This document shows, piece after piece, positions 34,222 through 42,906 of a stretch of 64,000 bases of DNA; the first letter of the stretch is position 1; each line of letters starts with the position of its first letter. The stretch is from an uncultured Streptococcus sp. (lineage in GTDB: Bacteria; Bacillota; Bacilli; Lactobacillales; Streptococcaceae). The stretch covers positions 6,856 through 70,855 of the forward strand of contig CAKPVT010000004.1 in assembly GCA_934196125.1 (NCBI GenBank), given 5' to 3'. The notes beneath the pieces are model-generated. The model was not told where the DNA came from and searched no databases. It saw nothing but the letters and a program-made list of their open reading frames with translations. The translations under genes and the position numbers were made by a program.

Positions 34222-35056
34222 CTATTCCGTTTTTTCTTTGCGTGGAATCTGAATATCCCCGATAAAATTAAATACGATTTTCAGTTTCTTGGTATCTCTT
34301 GACCATAGTTTTTCGTTTTGGTATACATACACCTTTTCAATGAAGGTTCTGATGATTTCTGCATCCAATTCCTGAATGTCGGTATACCTGTGGACGATTT
34401 CGAGAAAGCTATCAACATTAGCGGTTTTCTCTTTAGCATCTGCAATAATCGCTTCGAGTACTTTTACACGTTCTTGGAGATCACGCTGCTCAGCCTCATA
34501 GGTGGCTGTCATCTTTGTAAAACGCTCATCACTGATTTTGCCTTCCGCATTATCCTCGAAAAGCTTTTGGATGAAAGAATCTAGTTTACTTATTCTTGCA
34601 GTTGCCTGCTCATATTCTTTCTTGCTTTCTCTGATCTCACGCTCTGCAGCCTAAGTATTTGCCTTAGTAACAAGCTCCACAAATTCAGCTTCATGTTTCT
34701 TGGCAAATGCTGTAACCTGTTGAATGGAATATAGAAGTGAAGCTTCAATATCCACATTCTTGATTTGATGGGATGTACAAGGTGTCTTTTCCTCTTTTTC
34801 GATATTTGGCACAAACCATGTATTCTTTATCGTGCGTCCAATCTTTACATTGAACTTGATATAACTTAGAACCACAATCTGCACAGAATACCATTCCTGA
34901 GAGCATTGGCATTTCACCAAGTGGTGTAGGTCTGCGTCTTCCGTCACGAATTCGTTGAACTGTATCAAAGATATTCTGGTCGATAATTGCCTCATGTGTA
35001 TCTTTGAAAATCTGCCACTCAGCTGGGTCGTTCCAAATCTTCAGTTTCATCTGCAT
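34222..35056 (-). pseudogene. Large serine recombinase, C-terminal remnant
   Basis: Reading leftward: WNDPAEWQIFKDTHEAIID, DTVQRIRDGRRRPTPLGEMP and the zinc ribbon LSGMVFCADCGSKLYQVQC are the middle of a Tn4451-type large serine recombinase. Near 34800 the frame shifts (to TPCTSHQIKNVDIEASLL), and a TAG at 34651-34653 precedes AAEREIRESKKEYEQATAR and the C-terminal coiled coil with ELDAEIIRTFIEKVYVY. The catalytic N-terminal half is gone, replaced by the primase-like fragment. Dead. Confidence 0.85.
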
Positions 35057-35585
35057 CTAACTCTTCGAGCAAGTCTTCTATAGTCTTAATACCTTTGTGA
35101 ATTGTGACTTTCGGATTATTTGTGCCAAAGTAAAATCTTGCAGAATCCATGACATTCGTATCAAAGTAGGGAAAATGATATTGAATTCTCTGTTTCAGCT
35201 TTGCGTACTCCTCAGCAGATGCAATATTGGATGTGGTAAACATGACATGATGTCGTTCTCTTGGGCCATATTTACCTTTGGAAATACCGCAACTTTTACT
35301 TTGTTGAACAATATAGGTTACATCCTTAAATTTTTCTTCCATTTTTGCTTTGGTTAGCCAGTCTTTAGGATTCTCCGAGTGGTCATTGTCACAGTCCATA
35401 CCAACAACATTTGAGCAGATGAAATTCTCTTTACTGCGATAGTTGTTTTTATACTGGGAAAGAACAAAATCATGGCTGAATGCTTTCTTGAAACTTTCTG
35501 CATCTGTACCTTCAATCTCATGTGGATACAGGCAGTTAGTCGGATTCTGAAATACATCGCTTGAATAGATTGTTAATTTTTCCAT
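35019..35585 (-). pseudogene. Primase-like (archaeo-eukaryotic primase type) N-terminal fragment
   Basis: 188 residues from ATG 35585. SNVVGMDCDNDHSENPKDW supplies an hhDxD-type metal motif, RERHHVMFTTSNIASAEEY a following His and FDTNVMDSARFYFGT a basic strand, in the order of AEP/prim-pol primases of mobile elements. The reading frame runs into the recombinase remnant and ends 12 residues later (TEDLERPS), so a deletion joined the two genes near 35050. The normal helicase or C-terminal part is missing. Confidence 0.6.
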
Positions 35586-35717
35586 TGCATTTTTGCTCCT
35601 TTCTGTTGATTTTTCTCATTCCCACAATCATTTGCGCCACCTCCTTCCGTGTCTCTGATAGTGAAAGGACATGAAACATAGTTTTAAGAACCTACTTTTC
35701 AAAATTTCTTATCCTCA

Positions 35718-35872
35718 CAAGTTACAGTCAAAGAAAAATGCTTGTTTTTCCCCCTTCAAGGAAATAATTTTTTTCTGTTCCAACTCGGGACTGCGTTCAC
35801 ATCCCTCTAAGTAACAGGCAAAAGAAAACGCCTGTCTTTTAACTTCTCAGAAAAAATTTTTTTAAAATTCCT
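35718..35872. repeat. Two tandem imperfect copies of a ~60-bp hairpin unit
   Basis: The unit at about 35718-35778 is repeated at about 35808-35872: each has a small hairpin around AAAGAAAA followed by a T-run and then a poly-A/T stretch ending in TTCC. The right copy has an exact ACAGGC/GCCTGT stem (35814-35819, 35830-35835) then TTTT. They look like terminators or protein-binding leaders of the mobile element; the 420-base region 35586-36005 has no gene. Confidence 0.5.
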
Positions 35873-35986
35873 TCCTAACTAGTAGCCTTGGGAAGAGCAT
35901 CAAAAGGACGTTTTTGAAGAATAAAATAAAAAATTCTCCAAGTCATACAGACCGGAGAATAGGCAGTAGAAATATTCATAATTTCA

Positions 35987-35995
35987 TGCTATAAT
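35987..35995 (+). promoter_or_regulatory. Extended -10 promoter of the R-M operon
   Basis: TGC-TATAAT (TGnTATAAT form) about 37 nt before the regulator start; the -35 region is weak. An AATAAT/ATTATT dyad right after it could be the regulator's operator. Confidence 0.5.
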
Positions 35996-36031
35996 AATGC
36001 TATATTATTGAAAGTTATAAAGGAGATGCGA

Positions 36032-36265
36032 ATGATACTTCCAGAAGAAATAAAAAGACTCAGAACACGCTGTTTTCTGACGCAGGAAGACTTTGCCAAG
36101 AAATTAGGTGTGGCATTTTCTACTATAAATCGTTGGGAACAAGGCAAATCAAAACCGAACCTTGTTGCGATGAAGAATATAAAAGCCTTTTGCGAGGAGA
36201 ACGATATCCCATATGCAGATATTGAGGAAGCTTGGCTAGATTATAAAGTTGGAGGAACTCTATAA
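36032..36265 (+). CDS. XRE-family regulator, likely controller of the R-M gene
   Basis: A 77-residue DNA-binding protein: EEIKRLRTRCFLTQEDFAKK, LGVAFSTINRWEQGKSKPNL is a standard HTH. ATG 36032 has AAGGAG six bases upstream. Its last base is the first base of the R-M gene start (TAATG), so they are co-translated; a controller (C protein) role that delays or balances restriction is likely but inferred. Confidence 0.85.
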   Translation: MILPEEIKRLRTRCFLTQEDFAKKLGVAFSTINRWEQGKSKPNLVAMKNIKAFCEENDIPYADIEEAWLDYKVGGTL

Positions 36266-39200
36266 TGATAACAAAGTCTAATTTGAAGAATATGCTAAAG
36301 TCAGCAGGTTTTAGTGATGCTTCTAAAGATAAATACGAAAAAAACTATCCGCCTTTTGATTGCTCTATCATAGTGGATTTTAGAAATGAAAAAATAATTT
36401 ATCCAAAAGATAAAGGATTTAAGGTTAATGTAGCAACTACAACAAATTTCTCTGAGCCAGAAAACTTTGTTGTGTTAGAATGCGTTAACCGACTTCTTGA
36501 TAAGGGGTACAGACCTGAAAATATTGAGCTTGAGCGTACTTGGACACTTGGACATGAGCAAAAAAGTGGACGAGCAGATATTTGTGTATCTGATGAAAAG
36601 GGGAAAATGCTGTTCATTGTTGAATGTAAGACATATGGTTCTGAATATAACAAAGAGAAGAAAAATATTCTTTACAACGGAGGACAATTAATATCTTATT
36701 GGCAGCAAGAACGTGGCTGTAGATGGTTAGTATTATATGCATCAAATTTTAATGGTAATAATGAAATTGAATATTCTACAGACAGCATTGATTGTTCGGA
36801 TGATGAAAATATTTTAAACCTTGCTAAGAAGGATTCTTCTATTCTTCTTTATAAGAATGCACATACTGTCCCAGAACTTTATGAAGTATGGAAAGAAACA
36901 TATGAACAAAGATTTAGTGGTGACATTATTTTCAGAGATGATTCAGTTGCTTATGATATTGGCGTAAAGCCTTTAAGAAAAAAGGATTTAAAAGATTTTT
37001 CGGAAAATAATAAGATTGTAAATCGTTTTGAGGAAATTCTCCGCCATAACAATGTTTCTGACAAGGAAAATGCATTTAATCGACTTATAGCTTTATTTAT
37101 CTGTAAATTAGTAGATGAGATACAAAAAACAGATAATGACACTGTTGAATTTCAGTATAAAGTTGGCACTGATACATACGAATCTCTACAAGATAGACTT
37201 CAACGACTTCATAAGGAAGGTATGGAAAAGTTCATGCGTGAAGAGATTTTCTATGTGTCAGATGACTATGCTGAAAATCTTGTAAAGCAGTACACAAAGC
37301 AGAAAAGAGTAAAAATGATTGAAGAATTGAGGAATACCCTTCGTATCCTTAAATTCTATACAAATAATGATTTTGCCTTTAAAGATGTTCATAACGAAGA
37401 ACTTTTCTATCAAAATGGTAAAATCCTAGTTGAGATGGTACAGTTATTTCAGGATTATAGAATAATTGGTTCTGCCGATGTACAGATGCTCGGAGATTTA
37501 TTTGAACAATTGCTAAACAAGGGATTCAAGCAAAATGAAGGTCAATTTTTTACTCCTACCCCTATCACACGCTTTATATGGGATAGCCTTCCTTTAGAAC
37601 AAATAATGACAAAAGCAGATGGTATTGAATATCCGAAAATGATCGATTATGCATGTGGAGCCGGACATTTTTTAACGGAAGGATTTGAAGCAGTAGAAGT
37701 CTGTGCTAATGCAATAAATAATAGTGCAAAATCATCTAATCAATGGGTTGAAAAAAAGATATTTGGTATTGAAAAGGATTATAGATTAGCAAGAGTTTCT
37801 AAAATATCTTTATTTATGCACGGCGCAGGAGACGGAAATATAATCTTTGGTGATGGACTTGAAAATTATCCTGATAAGGAAATTACTCCAAAATCATTTG
37901 ATATCCTCGTGGCTAATCCTCCGTATTCAGTAAAGGCCTTTAAGCCTCACTTGAAGTTATCAAATAATCAGTTGAACATTTTAGAAAAGATCTCAAATGA
38001 TGGTTCAGAGATTGAAACATTATTTGTGGAAAGAATATCACAGTTATTAAAACCAAACGGAGTTGCTGCTGTAGTTCTACCAAGCAGCATCTTAAATAAG
38101 GAGGACAAAAGTTTTATCGCAGCACGTGAATCTCTTCTTAAGAATTTTAATATTATTGCCATTGCAACCTTAGGAAGTAAAACTTTTGGAGCTACTGGTA
38201 CCAATACGGTTATTCTTTTCTTGCAGAAATTCAATGAGCCGCCAAAACGCACAGACATGGTTTTGGATAGTGTTGAAGCTATACTTTCCAATGCTAACAC
38301 TGATGGTTGGGAAGACGAATCTATTTTAAGAGGATATCTAAAGAAAATAGGTGTAAAGAAGGATACTTATGATAGATTCCTATCAAAAAATGAAGAGTAT
38401 ACTATCTGGAAGGACGATAATTACTTCAGTCAGTATTACAATGAATTTGTGAATTCAACAGAATACACTAAGAAGAGTAAGCAGAAAACTTTCTTGAAGT
38501 TGTCTGAAGTAGAAAAGAAAAAATGGTTTAATCAAAAATTCTATGAATATGCTTTTTCTGTTGAACAGGAAAAATTATTCTATTACTCATTGGTTTATAA
38601 CCAAGATACACTGATAATTTCGGCTCCGGATGAAAATAAGGAACAGGAGAAGTTTCTAGGATATAAATGGAGTAACAGAAAAGGACAAGAAGGGATTCAG
38701 GTGATAAAGGCCGGTGGATGCTTATATAATGCATCCGATCGTGGTGACAACAATTCTATTGCAGGACTTATTAGGAATGCTTTCTCTGATGAAGATGAAT
38801 TTGATGTTGATGGATTAGAACACTACTATTATCGTTTGAGATTACAAGATATGCTTGATTTTTCCGGAACAACATTTAATAAGACTATTAAAACTACTCC
38901 AACAAGAGTGCTTAAAGATATTCCGGGGCTTACAAATTATAAATTATCCGATAAAAAATTCTTTGATTTAAGTATTGGAAATCGTGTTCTTTCCGATGAA
39001 GTGGTTGATAATGGAAGTACTCCTATCTATAGTGCAAATGTATTTGAGGAGTTTGGACGAATTAACAAGCAAAATATCACCGATTTTTCTGTGCCTTCTA
39101 TTCTATGGGGAATCGATGGTGATTGGATGGTAAATTTTCTACCTGCCAACAAACCATTCTATCCAACTGACCATTGTGGCGTTTTACGAATAAAAACGGA

Positions 39201-40044
39201 TGATATTCTGCCCAAATATATGGCATTAGCACTTAAGGTAGAAGGTGAATTTGAGAGGTTTTCTCGTAGCAATAGAGCATCTGCACAGAGAATTGCGAAT
39301 TTAATTATTCAAGTTCCCTCTGTAGCTGACCAACAGAAAGTTGTTGATGAGATTGAAGCTATTGATAAGAAAATTACTGATGAGCAAGCCATAATAACAG
39401 AACAATCTGAGAAGGTTAAATCCAAATTTGTCGAAATGTTTGGTGACAAAAATAAAGATGTTCAACAGCTTACAGTATCGGATGTCAAATCAATTGTTAC
39501 TAAGGGGGCAACTCCAACAACTTTAGGTTATAAATTCGATGTAAATGGCACAATTAATTTCATTAAGGTCGAAAATATTACTGATAATGGAGATTTCTTA
39601 GGCCCATTTGATAAAATATCTGAAGAATGTAATTTAGCTATGTTACGTTCTGAATTGCAGGCGGAAGATATTTTGGTTTCAATTGCAGGTACTCTAGGGA
39701 AAACTGCAATAGTAGATGAAGGAATACTCCCCGCAAATACTAATCAAGCAGTAGCTATTATAAGATTAGATAAGAGCAAAAGCATACTACCTGAATATCT
39801 TTACTATTATTTGAAACAGGATTCTGCTTTTTCACAGTTTGACGACATGAAGAAAATTGCAAATAGAGCAAATTTATCATTAGAAAATATTGATAATATA
39901 AAAATACCTAACTATAGTAAAGAACTACAACTTGAGTTTATAAACTATGCTAAATCCTGCGACAAATTGAAATTTGAAGCACAAGAAAGATTAGAAGAAC
40001 TAAAGGCAACACGTGAAAGCCTTATAGACAAATACTTTAGATAA
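36265..40044 (+). CDS. Single-chain restriction-modification-specificity enzyme (Type IIB/IIG, AloI-like)
   Basis: 1259 residues with all three activities. Residues about 100-120: GRADICV...LFIVECKT, a PD-(D/E)xK nuclease. About 395-430: helical HsdM-like region ending EGQFFTPTPITRF. Motif I DYACGAGHFL (about 460) and the N6-adenine motif IV NPPYS (about 550). From about 890, two HsdS-like target-recognition domains separated by a coiled coil (EIEAIDKKITDEQAIITEQS) that ends SKFVEMFG (about 1052). The second domain ends in DKLKFEAQERLEELKATRES. There is no helicase subunit, so it fits the AloI/CjeI architecture. The second domain is flanked by repeats shared with a silent copy downstream. Confidence 0.88.
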   Translation: MITKSNLKNMLKSAGFSDASKDKYEKNYPPFDCSIIVDFRNEKIIYPKDKGFKVNVATTTNFSEPENFVVLECVNRLLDKGYRPENIELERTWTLGHEQKSGRADICVSDEKGKMLFIVECKTYGSEYNKEKKNILYNGGQLISYWQQERGCRWLVLYASNFNGNNEIEYSTDSIDCSDDENILNLAKKDSSILLYKNAHTVPELYEVWKETYEQRFSGDIIFRDDSVAYDIGVKPLRKKDLKDFSENNKIVNRFEEILRHNNVSDKENAFNRLIALFICKLVDEIQKTDNDTVEFQYKVGTDTYESLQDRLQRLHKEGMEKFMREEIFYVSDDYAENLVKQYTKQKRVKMIEELRNTLRILKFYTNNDFAFKDVHNEELFYQNGKILVEMVQLFQDYRIIGSADVQMLGDLFEQLLNKGFKQNEGQFFTPTPITRFIWDSLPLEQIMTKADGIEYPKMIDYACGAGHFLTEGFEAVEVCANAINNSAKSSNQWVEKKIFGIEKDYRLARVSKISLFMHGAGDGNIIFGDGLENYPDKEITPKSFDILVANPPYSVKAFKPHLKLSNNQLNILEKISNDGSEIETLFVERISQLLKPNGVAAVVLPSSILNKEDKSFIAARESLLKNFNIIAIATLGSKTFGATGTNTVILFLQKFNEPPKRTDMVLDSVEAILSNANTDGWEDESILRGYLKKIGVKKDTYDRFLSKNEEYTIWKDDNYFSQYYNEFVNSTEYTKKSKQKTFLKLSEVEKKKWFNQKFYEYAFSVEQEKLFYYSLVYNQDTLIISAPDENKEQEKFLGYKWSNRKGQEGIQVIKAGGCLYNASDRGDNNSIAGLIRNAFSDEDEFDVDGLEHYYYRLRLQDMLDFSGTTFNKTIKTTPTRVLKDIPGLTNYKLSDKKFFDLSIGNRVLSDEVVDNGSTPIYSANVFEEFGRINKQNITDFSVPSILWGIDGDWMVNFLPANKPFYPTDHCGVLRIKTDDILPKYMALALKVEGEFERFSRSNRASAQRIANLIIQVPSVADQQKVVDEIEAIDKKITDEQAIITEQSEKVKSKFVEMFGDKNKDVQQLTVSDVKSIVTKGATPTTLGYKFDVNGTINFIKVENITDNGDFLGPFDKISEECNLAMLRSELQAEDILVSIAGTLGKTAIVDEGILPANTNQAVAIIRLDKSKSILPEYLYYYLKQDSAFSQFDDMKKIANRANLSLENIDNIKIPNYSKELQLEFINYAKSCDKLKFEAQERLEELKATRESLIDKYFR
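39418..39442 (+). repeat. 25-bp direct repeat, active copy (start of second specificity domain)
   Basis: Begins AAATCCAAATTTGTCGAAAT and is identical over 25 bases to 41085-41109. It encodes the SKFVEMF turn between coiled coil and the second recognition domain. Confidence 0.95.
39955..39980 (+). repeat. 26-bp direct repeat, active copy (end of second specificity domain)
   Basis: Begins TCCTGCGACAAATTGAAATT and matches 41547-41572 at 25 of 26 bases. It encodes SCDKLKFEA. Confidence 0.9.
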
Positions 40045-40103
40045 AAAAGAAGGCCTGATATTACCTGTATTCCTTTTCAAAAATATTTTAAGGAGGTTTT
40101 ATT

Positions 40104-41081
40104 ATGAAAAAGGAATTGATAAATACTATCGAACAGGGAATGTTAGGCATTTTAAATAATGAGCAACTTGCAAAATTACACGAAGTTTTGGAATTAAGCT
40201 TTACAATGTTTGCTGAAAACGGAGGTGATTCACAACAATCTAATGACGAACTTTTAAAGCTATTTTTATCGGCTAAGCAAGTAGAAGGTTGTTCAGAAAG
40301 ATCATTGAAATATTACAGAACCACTCTGTCTAAGATGATTGTAAAAATAGATAAATCTGTAAGACAAGTTGAAACTAATGATATCAGAGCGTACATTTCG
40401 GATTACGAAAATGAAAGTAATGCCGGAAAAGTGACACTTGATAATATCAGAAGAATCATTTCAAGCTTTTTTGCATGGCTTGAGGACGAGAATTATATTG
40501 TGAAAAGTCCTGCAAGAAGAATCCATAAGATAAGGGTTGGTAAGACCGTTAAAGATGTGTATTCTGATGAGGAATTGGAGCAAATGAGGGACGCATGTAC
40601 TAATTCACGCGATCTTGCCATTATTGATGTTCTTTCTTCCACAGGGATTCGTGTAGGAGAATTGGTTAATCTTAATATAGAAGATGTTGATTTTGAAAAA
40701 CGTGAATGCGTAGTTTTGGGTAAGGGCAATAAGCAGAGAAAAGTCTACTTTGATGCTAGAACTAAAATACATTTGTATGATTATATTGCCAGCAGACACG
40801 ATGAAACTACAGCTCTGTTTGTATCTTTGAATAATCCACACAATAGGCTATCAATACGCGGCATAGAGACTATTTTGCATAAAGTTGGATCTAATTTAAA
40901 ATCCACAAAAGTGCATCCACACAAATTCAGACGCACACTGGCTACGAAAGCCATTGATAAAGGAATGCCTATAGAACAAGTACAAGTACTGTTAGGGCAT
41001 TCTCAAATTGATACCACACTTAGATATGCTATGGTTAATCAGAATAATGTCAAAGCTTCACATCATAAGTATATAGGTTGA
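40104..41081 (+). CDS. Tyrosine recombinase, likely specificity-cassette recombinase
   Basis: 325 residues with a helical N-terminal core-binding domain (SERSLKYYRTTLSKMIVKID) and the catalytic residues R (STGIRVGELVNL), K (GKGNKQRKVYF), HxxR (HPHKFRRTLATKA), H (LLGHSQIDTT) and Y (LRYAMVNQ). Strong AAGGAGG ribosome site. It lies between the active and silent second-domain copies; its stop is 3 nt before the silent repeat. This is the place where phase-variable hsdS loci carry their invertase. Confidence 0.92.
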   Translation: MKKELINTIEQGMLGILNNEQLAKLHEVLELSFTMFAENGGDSQQSNDELLKLFLSAKQVEGCSERSLKYYRTTLSKMIVKIDKSVRQVETNDIRAYISDYENESNAGKVTLDNIRRIISSFFAWLEDENYIVKSPARRIHKIRVGKTVKDVYSDEELEQMRDACTNSRDLAIIDVLSSTGIRVGELVNLNIEDVDFEKRECVVLGKGNKQRKVYFDARTKIHLYDYIASRHDETTALFVSLNNPHNRLSIRGIETILHKVGSNLKSTKVHPHKFRRTLATKAIDKGMPIEQVQVLLGHSQIDTTLRYAMVNQNNVKASHHKYIG

Positions 41082-41084
41082 TTC

Positions 41085-41109
41085 AAATCCAAATTTGTCG
41101 AAATGTTTG
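41085..41109 (+). repeat. 25-bp direct repeat, silent copy
   Basis: Identical to 39418-39442 and in the same orientation, starting three bases after the recombinase stop codon. Confidence 0.95.
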
Positions 41110-41612
41110 ATGGAAAAACATTTGAGCATATGTCTATAGGAAAAATATCAAAAGAACTTTTTGCTGGTGGAGATAAGCCAAATGATTATTCATTACAGCA
41201 TAGTGATATATACAAATATCCCGTATTTTCAAATGGGAAATCAGGAAATGACTTATTATGTTATAGCAAAGAATATCGTGTATCAGATCCTGCTTTAACG
41301 ATATCTGCTAGAGGAACCATTGGATATACCGCTATAAGAGAAGCTTATTTTACTCCGGTTGTAAGATTAATAACATTAATTCCTACTGATGATGTTAAGT
41401 TAAGGTATTTACAATATTGTATTGATAGTTTGAATCTAGAAAAAAGTGGTTCGGGTGCAGGCCAACTTACAGTACCTGATTTTTCACAATATGAGATTAT
41501 GATTCCACCAAAATCCTTGCAAGTAGATTTCGAAAATTATGCATCATCCTGCGATAAATTGAAATTTGAAGCTATGCTTAGACTATTGAATTTAATTGTA
41601 AGCATTGAGTAA
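41088..41612 (+). pseudogene. Silent second target-recognition domain cassette
   Basis: Reads SKFVEMFDGKTFEHMSIGKI, SARGTIGYTAIREAYFTPVV and KSLQVDFENYASSCDKLKFE, an HsdS recognition domain that begins and ends with the same joints as the expressed domain but differs between them, so it would recognise another half-site. It has no ribosome site of its own and lacks the catalytic parts. After the second joint it leaves the family (MLRLLNLIVSIE) and stops. It is a donor cassette, not broken by chance. Confidence 0.8.
41547..41572 (+). repeat. 26-bp direct repeat, silent copy
   Basis: Matches 39955-39980 at 25 of 26 bases, marking the right edge of the exchangeable segment. Confidence 0.9.
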
Positions 41613-41831
41613 AATACTAAGCGCAATCTCAGCCTCTTTACAAGCAGGTTTGATGTCCCATCCTCTGTCGTAATTGGTAATCCATTCACCGTTAAGCTTA
41701 AGGCTTAGTTTAATAATGCAACCACCATTAATTCCGTATTCCTTGCTTGGTTCTTCAATATGCTTTACCTAGAAATGGACAACATGATTTGATCCATTTA
41801 ATTGAGGAATACAATTGTACTTTCTTTCCAC
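41592..41831 (-). pseudogene. Small DUF7678-like protein with an in-frame TAG
   Basis: On the minus strand a GTG at 41831 after GGAGGT opens a frame of 79 codons ending TAA at 41592. Codon 21 is TAG (41771-41769). The readable part, KHIEEPSKEYGINGGCIIKL and NGEWITNYDRGWDIKPACKE, resembles small proteins of unknown function from mobile elements of Clostridia. A TGG-to-TAG change is plausible. It overlaps the end of the silent cassette. Confidence 0.55.
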
Positions 41832-41906
41832 ATAAGCGTACCTCCATAAATTCTTGGTACTACATATATCGCTCTGAAAGATGATAATAGCAAGTAATTT
41901 CTATGG

Positions 41907-41926
41907 TCGTAAATCACGACTTTTTA
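41907..41926 (+). terminator. Terminator after the silent cassette
   Basis: GTCGT/ACGAC stem with a 5-nt loop followed by TTTTT. Confidence 0.6.
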
Positions 41927-41930
41927 ATAA

Positions 41931-41972
41931 CAAAAATAACCACACCGGAGTAAATCAATACTCTAATGTGGT
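41931..41972 (-). terminator. Minus-strand terminator near the island's right end
   Basis: CCACACCGGAGTA and TACTCTAATGTGG pair (one mismatch, one bulge); on the minus strand the stem is followed by TTATTTTTGTT. Confidence 0.5.
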
Positions 41973-42026
41973 CATTCTGATTTTGAGTTCCGTTTGAAGG
42001 CTCTGATAACTATTGATTTTGTTTAA

Positions 42027-42064
42027 TCCCTAATTTCGGAGTTCTTTTTCTAGTCCACTTTTTG
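42027..42064. repeat. Right imperfect inverted repeat at the island edge
   Basis: Inverted partner of 34141-34178. It includes CTAGTCCACTTTTT, which contains the plsY stop codon and would be the other arm of the pyrC/plsY terminator. Confidence 0.6.
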
Positions 42065-42688
42065 TTTGCTTAAATTTAATCCCCAAGGAACAAGGTTTTC
42101 TTCATGTTTTCGAATGCGTGTGATATTGTCTTTGTGTCTAATAATGATAATACTTGCGATTAACACGATGATTAGCGTAAAGAGCAAATCGTAGTGTGGT
42201 AATAAAAAACCAAATGCTGGAAAGATAAGGACACTAACAACAGCCACAGCAGCAGCGACAACACTTGATAAGGAAATCATGCTAAAGAGATACAATGTTC
42301 CAACAAATATAATCAATAAATAGAGCAGGAACATTGGTGCAAATCCCAAAAGCACACCAGTACTAGTCGCCACAGCTTTACCACCTTTAAATTTGGCAAA
42401 AATCGGAAACGTATGTCCGATAATAGCAAAAAGTCCGATCAATATCGGAGATACTGCCGTAACACCGAGAATATGCGGAAGTAGTGTGGCTACCGTTCCT
42501 TTTAACATATCAATGATAAACGTCACCGTACCAGCTTTTGGTCCTAGGACACGAAAAGTATTAGTTGTTCCTGTATTACCACTGCCGTGTTCTCTTAAAT
42601 TGACGTGGTAAAAGAATTTTCCAATCCATAATCCTGTTGGAATAGATCCTAATAAATATGCAATTACAATCAAAACTAAAATTTTCAT
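42050..42688 (-). CDS. plsY: Acyl-phosphate:glycerol-3-phosphate acyltransferase
   Basis: A 212-residue membrane enzyme starting phospholipid synthesis. LLGSIPTGLWIGKFFY, HGSGNTGTTNTFRVLGPKAG, GHTFPIFAKFKGGKAVATS (the three conserved loops) and five or so membrane helices are clear. Its 3' end coincides with the island's right repeat but the C terminus looks complete (SKQKVD). Confidence 0.95.
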   Translation of the reverse strand: MKILVLIVIAYLLGSIPTGLWIGKFFYHVNLREHGSGNTGTTNTFRVLGPKAGTVTFIIDMLKGTVATLLPHILGVTAVSPILIGLFAIIGHTFPIFAKFKGGKAVATSTGVLLGFAPMFLLYLLIIFVGTLYLFSMISLSSVVAAAVAVVSVLIFPAFGFLLPHYDLLFTLIIVLIASIIIIRHKDNITRIRKHEENLVPWGLNLSKQKVD

Positions 42689-42906
42689 GTTTTTATTATA
42701 TCATATTCAAGTTGGGATAGAAGAAAAATTTGAAAAATGAATAACTTGATTATTCAAAGCAAAACAAAGGTAGCGTTTTAAAAATTTACAGTAAAATGAG
42801 TAAAAAAGGCAAAATGACGTGCAAAATCGTCAGAATTTTTGATTTTTTTTGCAAAAATCAGAAAAAACTTGTAATATAAAAAAGATGAACTATTTGGAGG
42901 TCACTT

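Larger units (their letters stand above)
34179..42026. mobile_element. 7.8-kb foreign island between pyrC and plsY
   Basis: Holds recombinase and primase remnants, a regulator, a single-chain R-M-S gene, a tyrosine recombinase, a silent specificity cassette and a broken small gene. The R-M genes use AGA, ATA and AAT-rich codons more freely than the flanking housekeeping genes, and their relatives seem to be from Clostridia-type hosts (inference). The pyrC-plsY-parE order around it is normal for streptococci. Confidence 0.75.

Noticed and set aside
35718..35872. Possible CRISPR-like repeats
   Set aside because: Only two copies, imperfect, with no uniform spacers and no cas genes; repeat units are terminator-like.
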